Source of the DNA: Deltaproteobacteria bacterium
GTDB taxonomy: Bacteria > Myxococcota > Myxococcia > Myxococcales > JAHFDP01
NCBI GenBank assembly: GCA_023248955.1
Contig: JAHFDP010000029.1
Coordinates: 1 to 44,157 of the forward strand
Reading direction: 5' to 3'
Length of the DNA stretch: 44,157 nucleotides
The stretch's first letter is position 1. Every line of letters starts with the position of its first letter. The notes under the pieces were generated by a model. The model was not told the origin of the DNA. It ran no database searches and saw only the letters and a program-made list of their open reading frames with translations. This document shows positions 1-8,251 of this stretch, one piece after another. Made by a program: the position numbers and the translations under genes.

Positions 1-697
1 CTGGGGTCATCGGGATCAGCACGCGCGTCTTTACATTCGATGCCGGCAGGACGGTTTGCGCGTCGACGGAGCCAGACGAAAAGGCGTTCGATGCACCTTG
101 ATCGTCGATACCGCCCGATCCGGTGAGGCTGTGGATCTCCACCTTGATATTCTGCCCAGCGCCGCCGGCGGTGCGGATCATGTCCAAGGCGACGAACGTC
201 ACCATGCCCTGCGCCGCGCCACCGACCGGGGCTGTGGCTTGAAACGTCTGCGCCGCTCTCTGAACAACGCGTGTTGTATTCTGGATAGCGACGCCGTTTC
301 CGGCGAGTACTCCGTTGCCGCCGCCTCCGTTGGAAAAGCCGTTGACGCCCTTGGAGATGGTGACCGTCGCGCTCGCCGTGGTGTTGCCCGCCCCGGTGTC
401 GGTGACCGTCACCGTGTCGGTTGCGCCAGCCGAGCCCGGACCGCCCGAGGTGTAGAGGCCCGCGGTGGTGATGCTTCCAGACGGCGTTGACTGCAGCGCC
501 CAAGTAAAAGGTCCTGTGCCCGTCGCGACGAATTGTTGCTGCGCCCCCTGCGCTAGCGTCACGTTGGCCGGCGATAGCGTGGGGGCGACCGCGGAATGCC
601 TGGTGCCGAGGTCCGCTCCACGAACGGGATCCGGTCGACGGCTACAAGCCAAGAGAAGAAAAAAGAGAGTAGCCGCTACGATCGGTCGCCTACCCAT
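1..697 (-). CDS. Secreted lipoprotein, N-terminal part, cut by the window edge
   Basis: The first 232 codons of a minus-strand gene are visible; the rest lies beyond position 1. The ATG at 697-695 follows a good ribosome binding site (GGGAGGT, 3 nt before the ATG). The product starts with a lipoprotein signal: basic MGRR, a hydrophobic stretch, then LLAC with Cys18 as the likely lipidated residue. An Ig-like stretch (about residues 35-110) ends in ATVTISKG, followed by a Gly/Asn-rich segment and a beta-rich region reading GGIDDQGA and KTRVLIPMTP. The same order, and many of the same words, occur in the N-terminus of the 12568-16197 protein, so the two are paralogues. Outer-membrane or surface attachment is inferred from the lipobox. 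Enzymatic function is unknown. The visible part does not reach the TIG or LamG domains found in the paralogue. Confidence 0.85.
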   Translation of the reverse strand, partial: MGRRPIVAATLFFLLLACSRRPDPVRGADLGTRHSAVAPTLSPANVTLAQGAQQQFVATGTGPFTWALQSTPSGSITTAGLYTSGGPGSAGATDTVTVTDTGAGNTTASATVTISKGVNGFSNGGGGNGVLAGNGVAIQNTTRVVQRAAQTFQATAPVGGAAQGMVTFVALDMIRTAGGAGQNIKVEIHSLTGSGGIDDQGASNAFSSGSVDAQTVLPASNVKTRVLIPMTP

Positions 698-784
698 GCA
701 ACCTCCCTCATTTCCATGGCCCGCTAATCTCCAGAATACAGCCAATCCCGTTAATTGTGTTATAGGTGACATTCTCGTCTGCAA

Positions 785-1813
785 ATGCGCGCGCTCGCTC
801 TCGTTGCCCATGGTGGCCCGGAGGTTGCCCAGCTCCTGGAGCTGCCCGATCCGGTCCTGCCAATAGACGGTGCCATCATTCGCGTGAAGGCCTGCGCATT
901 GAATCACCTGGACCTTTGGGTGCGTCGCGGCTGGCCTGCGCTTCGGTTGACCTTTCCTCACATACAGGGAAGCGACATCGCCGGCGTCGTTGAGCACGTG
1001 GCGGATGGGGTGATAGCCGTCAAACCGGGCGATCGGGTGTTGGTTTCGCCGGGAACGTCGTGCGGGAACTGCGCGGCCTGCGGGTCCGGCAACGATTCGC
1101 TCTGCGCAAAGTATCACCTGCGCGGCGAGACCATGGCTGGAGGCGCCTGCGAACGCGTCGCAGCGGCCGCGAACGATCTGCTCCGCCTGCCGGACTCGCT
1201 TTCCTTCGAGGAGGCCGCGGCCACCAGCCTAACGTTCCTCACCGCGTGGCACATGTTGGTAGCGCGGGCGCATCTCGCTCGCGGCGAATGGATCCTAGTG
1301 CAGGCTGCAGGAAGCGGCGTCGGCAGCGCGGCGATACAGGTCGCCCGCTATCTCGGCGCGCAGATCATCGCCACGGCCGGCGACGACGCCAAGCTCGATC
1401 GCGCCAAAGCGCTTGGCGCCGCGCACGCCATCAACTACCGCACCGCCGATTTTCTGTCAGAGGTGCGCCGCATTACGGCCAAACGCGGCGTCGACGTGGT
1501 CTTCGAAAGCGTCGGCGGCGAAACTTTTGAAAAGAGCGTGCGCGCGCTGGCCCCTGGAGGACGACTGGTCACCTGCGGCGCCACCAGCGGCGCGGAAGCC
1601 AAAATCGATCTGCGCGTGCTCTTCTGGAAACAACTCTCGCTGCTCGGCTCTACGATGGGCGGCAAGCGTGAATTGGCGGAGGTGTTGCGGTTGGCTGGCG
1701 CCGGGCACTTCAAGGCGGTGATCGATCGCGTCTTTCCGCTCGAGAAGGCCCGCGAAGCGCTCTTCGCGCTGGAGTCACGTGAAGTGTTCGGAAAAATCGT
1801 GCTCGTCCCGTAG
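785..1813 (+). CDS. Zinc-type MDR alcohol dehydrogenase/quinone oxidoreductase family protein
   Basis: A 342-residue member of the medium-chain dehydrogenase/reductase superfamily. The N-terminal GroES-like domain holds HLDLWVRRGWP and the GSDIAG motif near residue 62. The structural zinc loop is visible as CGNCAACGSGNDSLCAK (about residues 93-109), with the four Cys of a typical lobe. The Rossmann fold follows, with AAGSGVGSAAIQVARYLGA and the conserved KALGAAHAINY. Family knowledge says it oxidises or reduces alcohols, aldehydes or quinones with NAD(P)H; the substrate cannot be read from sequence. Length is normal for the family. It is divergent from the lipoprotein at 697 and reads toward the vapBC pair. 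No strong ribosome binding site precedes ATG 785, so the start is the weakest part of the call. Confidence 0.9.
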   Translation: MRALALVAHGGPEVAQLLELPDPVLPIDGAIIRVKACALNHLDLWVRRGWPALRLTFPHIQGSDIAGVVEHVADGVIAVKPGDRVLVSPGTSCGNCAACGSGNDSLCAKYHLRGETMAGGACERVAAAANDLLRLPDSLSFEEAAATSLTFLTAWHMLVARAHLARGEWILVQAAGSGVGSAAIQVARYLGAQIIATAGDDAKLDRAKALGAAHAINYRTADFLSEVRRITAKRGVDVVFESVGGETFEKSVRALAPGGRLVTCGATSGAEAKIDLRVLFWKQLSLLGSTMGGKRELAEVLRLAGAGHFKAVIDRVFPLEKAREALFALESREVFGKIVLVP

Positions 1814-1851
1814 TTGCGACGGCCGCTGCGCGCGATTAAGATCGTCTTACC

Positions 1852-2133
1852 ATGTCTTACCCAAAACAGCCCGGAGCGACAACCCGCCTTTCGAGCAAGG
1901 GCCAGGTGGTTCTCCCGAAATCGGTTCGCGTGGCACACCAATGGGATTCCGGGACGGAACTGGCCGTCGAGGACACTGCGCGCGGCGTTTTGCTTCGCTC
2001 AATCAAGTCGTTCACACCGACCACACTGGAAGCGGTTGTTGGATCGACAGGCTACCGCGGTCCCTCCAAGTCGAACGCTCAAATGCGGGCGGCGATTACC
2101 AGAGGGGCGCGCGCGCGGCATGGTCGCGGTTGA
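1852..2133 (+). CDS. AbrB/SpoVT-type antitoxin (VapB-like)
   Basis: A 93-residue protein. Residues about 9-55 form a swapped-hairpin AbrB domain (TTRLSSKGQVVLPKSVR, then WDSGTELAVEDTARGVLL), the DNA-binding fold of many type II antitoxins. The C-terminal half, rich in Arg and Gly, is the part expected to bind and block the toxin. Its stop overlaps the start of the following PIN-domain gene by 14 bp, the usual antitoxin-first arrangement with translational coupling. By analogy with the family it should neutralise the nuclease and repress its own promoter. No clear operator was found in the 38 bp upstream. Confidence 0.87.
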   Translation: MSYPKQPGATTRLSSKGQVVLPKSVRVAHQWDSGTELAVEDTARGVLLRSIKSFTPTTLEAVVGSTGYRGPSKSNAQMRAAITRGARARHGRG

Positions 2134-2509
2134 CACCAACGTGATCGTTCGGCTTCTGGTGAACGACGAGCCGAAGCAAGTCCGGAAGGCCGCGGCCTTG
2201 TTTGAGACAGAAACGATTTTCGTGTCCAAAACCGCGCTGCTGGAAACGGAATGGGTGCTCCGCTACTGCTACGATCTCGACAGCGAAGCGATCCTGCGTG
2301 GCCTTCGATCGCTGGCGGCGTTGCCCAATGTGACACTGGAGTGCGAATCCGACATTACGATAGCGTTCAACTGGTTCGAGCGAGGCCTCGATTTCGCCGA
2401 CGCTTTGCACCTAGCGAGCAGTCGGAGCGCGAGACGATTCGTGACCTTCGATCGACCGCTTCGAAATGCAGCGAAGCGCCTCACGAGCATTTCGATCACG
2501 GAGCCATAG
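2120..2509 (+). CDS. vapC: PIN-domain ribonuclease toxin (VapC family)
   Basis: A 129-residue PIN-domain protein starting at ATG 2120, inside the end of the antitoxin gene. The acidic metal site expected of PIN nucleases is present: Asp5 in VAVDTNVIVRLL, the Glu of LLETEWVLR, the Asp of DFADALHLA and the Asp of FVTFDRPL. VapC toxins are Mg-dependent endoribonucleases that cut tRNA or rRNA when free of antitoxin; the target here is unknown. A longer in-frame start upstream would read through most of the antitoxin gene in another frame and is unlikely. The stop codon lies in the left arm of the 16-bp inverted repeat described at 2507-2615. Confidence 0.9.
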   Translation: MVAVDTNVIVRLLVNDEPKQVRKAAALFETETIFVSKTALLETEWVLRYCYDLDSEAILRGLRSLAALPNVTLECESDITIAFNWFERGLDFADALHLASSRSARRFVTFDRPLRNAAKRLTSISITEP

Positions 2510-2615
2510 ACAAAATGGTTGGACCCGAAGTTCACGCGTAACGTGGGTTGCGCGACTTGGAATTCGCCAAGGCGCGTAGAGCCACAGCGGGAGACAAGAC
2601 CAACCATTTTGTCTA
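2507..2615. repeat. 109-bp element bounded by a perfect 16-bp inverted repeat
   Basis: The left arm TAGACAAAATGGTTGG (2507-2522) is exactly reverse-complementary to 2600-2615. The 77-bp interior holds its own hairpin at 2551-2576 (CGCG, mismatch, CTTGG, loop AATTCG, CCAAG, mismatch, CGCG). The left arm includes the vapC stop codon. It could be a bidirectional terminator or structured RNA 3' of vapC, or a small non-autonomous mobile element. No T-tract follows either arm. Confidence 0.75.
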
Positions 2616-2709
2616 GAGTCAGGAGCCTTTCGGTCAAGGCCTCGACTGCGGCGACGCATTGATCGCCGGAAGACGGATCGTCGCAGCTCGACACAAATAG
2701 GACGTACTC

Positions 2710-3876
2710 ATGACCCGACTTCTAGCTATCACCCTTGTCGCGCTCTGCTCCTGCCGATCGAGCGAGAAAATTTGCTCTCGGACCCTCTGCGGCACCAGTT
2801 GCGTCGATTTGCAATCGAGCCTTACCGATTGTGGCCTTTGCGGCCAGGCCTGTGCAGCGCCAGTTGGCGGCACTGTGGCCTGCGTCAGCGGCCATTGCGA
2901 TCCCTCCTGCCCCTCTGGATGGAAACTCAACGGCGCGTGCCTGAATTACGACGCCGACCCCGCCAATTGCGGCGGGTTCCGAAACGTCTGCGATGCCCCC
3001 GCCGGAGGAACCGCCACCTGCGTCTCTGGCAAATGTGCCGGAAGTTGCCCCGCTGGACGCGCCCTGTGCCACGCCCGCGTTTCGGGCGGCGGCACCTGCG
3101 TCGACAGACTCGCCGATCCTCACAATTGCGACGTTTGTGACGCCGTCTGCCCCGCACCGGACGGTGGAAGTGGGATCTGCGCAGGCGGTCACTGCGACAT
3201 GGGCTGCCCTGCATCTCAGTCTGTGTGCAGCACACCCGCGGGTTCGTTCTGCACCGATCGCTCGACCGATACCAAAAACTGCGGAGCCTGCGGCAAGACC
3301 TGCGCTACGGGCGAACTCTGCTGCGCAGGCGCCTGCCGCGCCACGAGCAACGATCCCACCAGCTGCGGCTGCGGTGCGGTTGCCTGTGGTGCACTCTCCG
3401 ACTGCGTTGCGGGCCAATGCGTTTGCCCAGTGCTGACCAACAAGAGCCCCGGTAGTGGCTCCTCGAGCGGCTACTGTGCGCCGGACGGTTGCTACGCGCT
3501 CTGGTACGCCTCGAAATCCTTTACGGAAACGTTCCATTTGGCGACCTTCGATGCTTCGAGTCTCACGTCCGTCGATCTCATTCTTCGCGCCGTTCTCGAC
3601 GATCATTCCACCGAGAAGGTTCCGTATTGCATCGCTATCTCGGTCAACAAAGGCCCAACCACCACGGTCGACCTGGATGACGTCCCCCACGGCGCGCCCT
3701 ATTCCGGACCGTTCACCAATTTCATGGATTGGACATGGACGCTGCCGCCCGCGGTCCAAGCGTCGTTAGTATCGGGCGACAACTCTTTTGAATATACCCT
3801 CGGCTGTGCGGAACCAATGTCTGACTGGATCCTCCTCGACAAGTCGCAGCTGCGACTCTTCCACCACGGCTGTTAG
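2710..3876 (+). CDS. Cysteine-rich secreted lipoprotein with C-terminal beta-sandwich-like domain
   Basis: A 388-residue exported protein. It starts MTRLLAITLVALCSC, a short signal ending near Cys15, so lipidation is likely though the box (LCSC) is not perfect. Residues about 20-245 are repeats of roughly 35-40 residues with the pattern C-x3-C..DCGxCGxxC..PxGGxxxCxxGxCxxxC, a style common in myxobacterial surface proteins and probably disulphide-bonded. From about residue 265 the cysteine content drops and a domain follows with alternating beta-like segments (TETFHLATFDA, SVDLILRAVLDD, SFEYTLGCAEP) that resembles carbohydrate- or ligand-binding beta-sandwich modules. No catalytic motif was recognised. 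The gene stands alone on the plus strand. Confidence 0.82.
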   Translation: MTRLLAITLVALCSCRSSEKICSRTLCGTSCVDLQSSLTDCGLCGQACAAPVGGTVACVSGHCDPSCPSGWKLNGACLNYDADPANCGGFRNVCDAPAGGTATCVSGKCAGSCPAGRALCHARVSGGGTCVDRLADPHNCDVCDAVCPAPDGGSGICAGGHCDMGCPASQSVCSTPAGSFCTDRSTDTKNCGACGKTCATGELCCAGACRATSNDPTSCGCGAVACGALSDCVAGQCVCPVLTNKSPGSGSSSGYCAPDGCYALWYASKSFTETFHLATFDASSLTSVDLILRAVLDDHSTEKVPYCIAISVNKGPTTTVDLDDVPHGAPYSGPFTNFMDWTWTLPPAVQASLVSGDNSFEYTLGCAEPMSDWILLDKSQLRLFHHGC

Positions 3877-3944
3877 CGGGGCTCTTTCCGGGCGGAAGCC
3901 GATGCGCGGCAGCCTTCCACGGATGGCTGCCGCGCCCAACCCCA

Positions 3945-4454
3945 CGCCGCGCGATTTTTGTCATGCACGAGCTCGATTGCCAGCCCGCGCCCGAGATTGC
4001 TCGCGCCCTGGAGATCCCGGTGAACACGGTCTACTCACGGCTTCGGACTGCGCGCAGTGAATTCGTCGCCGCGGTGAAACGCTTCCAGGCGCAAGAGGAA
4101 CGCCTACGCGACGCGGATCTCGACGCCGAACGCGCGCTGATAGAAGCCGCCCAGACAGCGCTTGGCCGCGCTAATCCAAATACCCATGCCGTGACCTGGT
4201 CCTATTTGACCGGTCCCGAACCGGGCGACCCGGCGCAATTTCGCGGCGTGCAAGGGTTCCCTGTGGTTGACGCTGAAGGAACTGTTTATGCCGGTGCGGT
4301 CGATCACCGTATGTATGCCCTCGACAAGTCGGGGGTGCTCAAATGGTCACTCCTGATCGACGAACGCCCGTCGGAATCATCGCCCGCGCTAAGCGCGGAC
4401 GGAACGCTCTACTTCACCGCCGGCAACGGGTACCTGTACGCGATTCGCGACTGA
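3945..4454 (+). pseudogene. Chimeric remnant: ECF sigma factor region 4 joined to PQQ-propeller blades
   Basis: One open frame joins pieces of two unrelated families. The 5' part reads RRAIFVMHELD then EIARALEIPVNTVYSRLRTAR, the sigma-70 region 4 helix-turn-helix of ECF sigma factors; the homology begins upstream of the only ATG (3963), and region 2 is absent. After about 30 linker residues the 3' part (from about 4190) reads GFPVVDAEGTVYAGAVDHRMYALD and SSPALSADGTLYFTAGNGYLYAIRD, two blades of a PQQ/WD-like beta-propeller that normally needs six to eight. A deletion fusing an ECF sigma gene to a propeller gene explains this best. An ATG at 3963 would give a 163-residue protein, so expression cannot be excluded. 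Confidence 0.6.
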
Positions 4455-4474
4455 ACGGTAGCGTGCATCGCAAG

Positions 4475-5518
4475 CTACCTGAGGTAAGGCACCCCACACC
4501 AAGAGGCATCGTGCTCCGGCCTTAGCAAGTTCTGGGAAACCGAGAAGACCTGTACACGGCCCCTTCCGCTATTTCTTGAGGCCATCTTGAGGCTCTGTCC
4601 TCTGACGAGAACACGGTCGCCGTTCGCATTCTTGCCGTCCACGCAAACCTGATAGCAGTTGACGCTGAGCTCGACGGCGAAGCCACCGTTTACTTTCTTG
4701 ATGTTCCCATCAGGGCTGCGCCACCACTCCTTTTGGGTAGCGCCACCGACCACGTACTGAAGTGCCCGACCAGGGCAGCGCAAATCGTCGGCCCTAAAAA
4801 TGGCCTGGGCGGGTGTTTCATCCGTGACGGCGGAAAAGGCGCCCGGCCCGTACGTGTCAGGATCTTCGGGATCGGATGCGCTCGCGCAGAACCCCGATTC
4901 TTCGGCGGCGATGGGATCGCAATTGAGGTCTGCTACACAGGCCGTTTCATCGTTGTTCACGCAACTCTCATCGAAACTCGCATCCACGCCAAGGCAAGCG
5001 AAGTTCTGAGGAGGTAAACGCTGGCAATCGTCCGCGTTCGAACGGCACGCAGCTTCGGGATCCAGTGCAGGATCGAGGTTCTCGTTGAACAGCAGGCAAT
5101 CGGTTTTGCAATCTCCCTGGGAAGTGTCTGGATCCCAGTTGCAGCCATCGGCGGTCGCACAACCAGCGGCGTCTAGTCCCAAGCAGGTATCGTTCCCGGA
5201 GCAGGTTCCGGCTTCCGGGTTTTGGTACCACAAGCAGCCGTTTCCACAGCTTTTAGCGTTCTTGTTCTCCCTGCAAACCAACGATCCGGACTCGGGAGGA
5301 TCTACACAGATCCCCTTGCTGTCGTCGTCGGCGTCTGTCGGTGTCCACTCGCAGCTAAGCTCGGCACACTTGCCCGCGTTGTCTGTCTGCAGCGCGCATT
5401 GTCCGGGGGCGACATGCGCCGACGCCTTGCCCACCTTGTCGGCGGCCTTTTTTGCACAGCCCAAGCACGCGGCGAAAAAAATCAGGGCGAACAGCGACCA
5501 GTGCCGGATCAGGTGCAT
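4475..5518 (-). CDS. Cysteine-rich lipoprotein, third gene of the lipoprotein operon
   Basis: A 347-residue exported protein. ATG 5518 is chosen over a longer in-frame start because it follows a strong ribosome binding site (GGGGAGGA) and opens a signal peptide, MHLIRHWSLFALIFFAACLGC, with Cys18 or Cys21 as the lipidation site. Residues about 40-230 hold short disulphide-type repeats with Cys spaced every 5-15 residues and words such as ELSCEWTP, GCNWDPD and LNCDPIAAE. The C-terminal third (about 235-347) has few Cys and a compact beta-rich look (QYVVGGATQKEWWRSPDG, FAVELSVNCYQVCVDGKN). No enzymatic motif was found. It follows the haem-motif lipoprotein gene by 41 bp and is probably co-transcribed from the promoter near 8020. 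Confidence 0.82.
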   Translation of the reverse strand: MHLIRHWSLFALIFFAACLGCAKKAADKVGKASAHVAPGQCALQTDNAGKCAELSCEWTPTDADDDSKGICVDPPESGSLVCRENKNAKSCGNGCLWYQNPEAGTCSGNDTCLGLDAAGCATADGCNWDPDTSQGDCKTDCLLFNENLDPALDPEAACRSNADDCQRLPPQNFACLGVDASFDESCVNNDETACVADLNCDPIAAEESGFCASASDPEDPDTYGPGAFSAVTDETPAQAIFRADDLRCPGRALQYVVGGATQKEWWRSPDGNIKKVNGGFAVELSVNCYQVCVDGKNANGDRVLVRGQSLKMASRNSGRGRVQVFSVSQNLLRPEHDASWCGVPYLR

Positions 5519-5559
5519 GTTTTCCTCCCCACGTAGCAGCATGAGCAGCAAATTGTCCG

Positions 5560-7167
5560 CTAGTCCCGCGGTGGCGGCGGCGGACCGACGACCTCGCAGG
5601 TGCCCCGCTCGTTTCCTGCCGGGATCACGCAACTTCGCGTTTCCGGATCCCTGCAGTTGTCGTCCGCTCCGCAGCTGTTCTCACAAACGCCATCGTTGAG
5701 GCAGTAAGCCCCATCGTTGTGATCGGTGCAGTCCCGATTGGTGTTGCACTTGTCTGAGCAGGTGCCGTTGATACAGTAGGGCTGTTTCGAGTCGCGACAA
5801 GGGCAGGCCGACGGGTTGTTCAGGGCCGCCGGATCGGGAGGAGGCAACGAGTTAATCCATTCGGAGATTACCTTAATTCCCTCTTCGTCAGGAACGTTCG
5901 TTCCGATGTAGGGCATTTGGAAATTATCTTCGACCGGATGCTCTGCAAAGGCTCCGGTGTACGAAGATGTATCGTCGGAATTGGAGGAATCGTATTTGTA
6001 ATTTCCCCAGCGTTGCTGCCGATTCTCGGAAAATTCGCGGCGGATCTGCATCCGAAAAACGACGGCGCTTCCTTTCGCACTACCTCCGCGGATGCGATAG
6101 CTGTCGTTCCTGGGGAAGAGCGCCTGGAGCTCTGGGTCGTCATAGGGCGGAACGTCAAAAAGGCCCGGATTTTCTTTGTCGCTTCCTGGATACTTCGCAT
6201 TGCGTGAGACGTATTTTCGCTTGTTGTCGGCCATGAACGCGCTCGCGAACCGATTGACGATCTGACGATAGCAGGCCTCCTGCTCGATGCTCCGCGCGCT
6301 CGATACGTGGCGGAAATGGGGGCCATCGTCGAAGGCCACGAATGGCGCGATCGACCCGCGCTTGTCCTCGTTGTGGCAGCTTCCGCAGTTGCCGTGCAGA
6401 TAGCCCATGGCTGTTCGAGCCACGCCCTCTGCCTGGATACGTGGCCAAGGATCCGACGACGGAGGATCGCTAAGAAGCTTGTTGTCGATCAGTTCTTTTA
6501 GCGTCACATAGCCAGGCTCAAGCGGATTTTTTGCATGGGAAGCCTGCTCGTCCCGATCGGGCGAGAGCTGCAACACATCGAATCCGAGAATCGGATCGCC
6601 ACCACGCTGGTGGCAGTCGAGACAATCGACGCGTGGAGGAATATCGTGCTTAACCTGGTTTCCGGAATCCGAATAGGTCGCTCCCGGAATGTCGGCAACG
6701 CCGTTCATGCCCTCATCGGGAACGAGGGTGGCCTCCGTTCCATCGTCGTTCCAGTGGAATGATCCATATTGCCAGCATTCAATGTCGTCCCGATCGCACT
6801 TCTTTTCGAAATAGCGGGTTTCGATTTTCTTGCCCTCAATCCGGAACTCTTTCCAGAATTTCGTTCCCACTGGAAAAATCCAACGATCGATGTCGCTAGT
6901 GTTGACCTGCTCACCTGGCGGAATGAAAGCCCAACGCAGCTTATCCGCGCCATCCGACCAGAGCGGATACTGCGGCTCGAAGCGCAGAATTTCGATAGTC
7001 GTACAACTTCCATCGTAGAAGCATTCTTGAAAACCAGTCTCGCTCAGGTTTTCGTAACTCGGTCTTGGCTCGGCGTGGGCTCGTTTCCTTCCAACCGAAT
7101 TCGTCTTGTGGCAGCCTAGAACGAGCAGCGCACCGAATAGAATTGAGCCGAATCGCCGGTTCCTCAT
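5560..7167 (-). CDS. Secreted lipoprotein with two CxxCH haem motifs (HNE_0200/SO2930-like)
   Basis: A 535-residue exported protein starting at ATG 7167, 5 bp after the upstream gene. The signal MRNRRFGSILFGALLVLGC ends in a good lipobox (VLGC, Cys19). The body carries words typical of a family of c-type cytochrome-like proteins: YPLWSDGADKLRW, FPVGTKFWKEF and IETRYFEK. Two haem c attachment sites are visible, CLDCH (about residue 182) and CGSCH (about 261). The last 80 residues are Cys-rich with repeats such as CSDKCNTNRDCTDHNDGAYC. It probably carries electrons or acts as a redox protein at the outer membrane; partner and substrate are unknown. Family name is from memory of the motifs, so moderate certainty. 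Confidence 0.83.
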   Translation of the reverse strand: MRNRRFGSILFGALLVLGCHKTNSVGRKRAHAEPRPSYENLSETGFQECFYDGSCTTIEILRFEPQYPLWSDGADKLRWAFIPPGEQVNTSDIDRWIFPVGTKFWKEFRIEGKKIETRYFEKKCDRDDIECWQYGSFHWNDDGTEATLVPDEGMNGVADIPGATYSDSGNQVKHDIPPRVDCLDCHQRGGDPILGFDVLQLSPDRDEQASHAKNPLEPGYVTLKELIDNKLLSDPPSSDPWPRIQAEGVARTAMGYLHGNCGSCHNEDKRGSIAPFVAFDDGPHFRHVSSARSIEQEACYRQIVNRFASAFMADNKRKYVSRNAKYPGSDKENPGLFDVPPYDDPELQALFPRNDSYRIRGGSAKGSAVVFRMQIRREFSENRQQRWGNYKYDSSNSDDTSSYTGAFAEHPVEDNFQMPYIGTNVPDEEGIKVISEWINSLPPPDPAALNNPSACPCRDSKQPYCINGTCSDKCNTNRDCTDHNDGAYCLNDGVCENSCGADDNCRDPETRSCVIPAGNERGTCEVVGPPPPPRD

Positions 7168-7172
7168 GACCT

Positions 7173-7982
7173 CTACCGAACCTCCGCTGGCGGCGCACAG
7201 AAGCCGTCCGTACCCCCTTCGTTCTTGAAACAGCAAAGCCCACCGTTGCACTTGAGTTTGCCGTCACACTCCGAAGTCACGTCGCCCGGAGCGCCGTCCG
7301 CGTCGTCGCTGTTGGTGGCGCACTGGCCATCGGCACAGTTGAAGGATAGGCAATCGCCGTTGGTGGCACACGAGGAGTCGCAGGCGTTGGCCTTAGACGT
7401 TGTGTCGACGACGTCTGTCGCCGGGTCGACCGCGTCACCGCCGCATCCCCAGGTGTCATCGTAGAATTTAACCTGCCACTTTGGCTTTTCGCCGTCGCCG
7501 TAAACGCCAAGAACGAAGTTGCAAAGAACTCTATTGGAATATTTGCTTTGGATGTCTTGAACCGACATCAGGCCCGCGAGGTCATCCTGGGTGAAAAGCA
7601 ACCGGGGATCGACCGCCTGGTCGTCGGTGACACGAAGGTGGGCGCTTCTGACCGATCCGTCGCGGCCGACGGGAACTTCCGCAAACATCGGCGGCGACGC
7701 ATTGGCGCGAAAACCCCATGACCACTTGTAGAGAACTTCGCTGCCGTCCTTAGAGAAAGTTCCCCAGCCGCTGAGGGCGTAACCCTTGACCTCGTAGTCA
7801 TGGCTCCCGTTATCGTCCATGGATGTTTTGGCCTGGGCTTGTGCTGCAGCATAGATGCCAAGGAGGTCTAACGTCACCTCCTCGTGACCCCTGACCTTGC
7901 CTTGGGTAGTCGACTTTTTTCCACACGCAACGGCAAGCGCAAACATCAATGCAGCAGAGGTGAGGCGACTCGGGACGGTCAT
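7173..7982 (-). CDS. Secreted lipoprotein with Cys-rich C-terminus, first gene of the operon
   Basis: A 269-residue exported protein. ATG 7982 is preferred over an upstream in-frame start because it has a clear AAAGGAG ribosome binding site 6 nt ahead and opens a signal peptide, MTVPSRLTSAALMFALAVAC, with Cys20 as likely lipid anchor. Residues 30-185 are Cys-poor and mixed alpha/beta (VTLDLLGIYAAAQAQAKTS, YALSGWGTFSKDG, KWQVKFYDDTWGCGG). Residues about 195-269 form Cys-rich repeats (CDSSCATNGDCLSFNCADGQC). No family was recognised. Its stop is 5 bp before the start of the haem-motif gene, which indicates one transcript and possibly one complex. Confidence 0.8.
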   Translation of the reverse strand: MTVPSRLTSAALMFALAVACGKKSTTQGKVRGHEEVTLDLLGIYAAAQAQAKTSMDDNGSHDYEVKGYALSGWGTFSKDGSEVLYKWSWGFRANASPPMFAEVPVGRDGSVRSAHLRVTDDQAVDPRLLFTQDDLAGLMSVQDIQSKYSNRVLCNFVLGVYGDGEKPKWQVKFYDDTWGCGGDAVDPATDVVDTTSKANACDSSCATNGDCLSFNCADGQCATNSDDADGAPGDVTSECDGKLKCNGGLCCFKNEGGTDGFCAPPAEVR

Positions 7983-8015
7983 GGGCGACTCCTTTGGAAA
8001 CCTAAAAACGTTCAA

Positions 8016-8044
8016 ATTATAACATTAAACGATCTGGTACAAAA
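8016..8044 (-). promoter_or_regulatory. Predicted extended -10 promoter of the lipoprotein operon
   Basis: On the minus strand TGTTATAAT (8024-8016) is a perfect extended -10. TTTTGT (8044-8039) lies 17 bp upstream as a weak -35. The predicted start of transcription is near 8010, about 28 nt before the ATG at 7982. The AT-rich block stands out from its GC-rich surroundings. Confidence 0.55.
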
Positions 8045-8251
8045 CGAGAATTAAAGAGACGGAAGTTGCGAGCAGGTTCTGACCACGGGTGCGTGGACGT
8101 GCAGCGATCGGCTGGAAACAAAAAGACATATTGAATCTTGTGCTGGCCTTGCCTTAACTGTCAAAAAATCGACAATTGATTCGGAAATGGCGCATTTCGG
8201 CGCTGCCGCTGCCATCGGAGATGGCTGTCGACGCCCTTCGAAACGATATCC

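Noticed and set aside
2722-3759. Long antisense open frame (345 codons) opposite the Cys-rich lipoprotein gene
   Set aside because: It mirrors the codon pattern of the plus-strand gene, has no ribosome binding site and reads as low-complexity Ala/Gly/Arg sequence.
8185-8205. Small hairpin (GAAATG-GCG-CATTTC) as terminator of the TIG/RCC1 gene
   Set aside because: The stem has six pairs and no T-run on either side.
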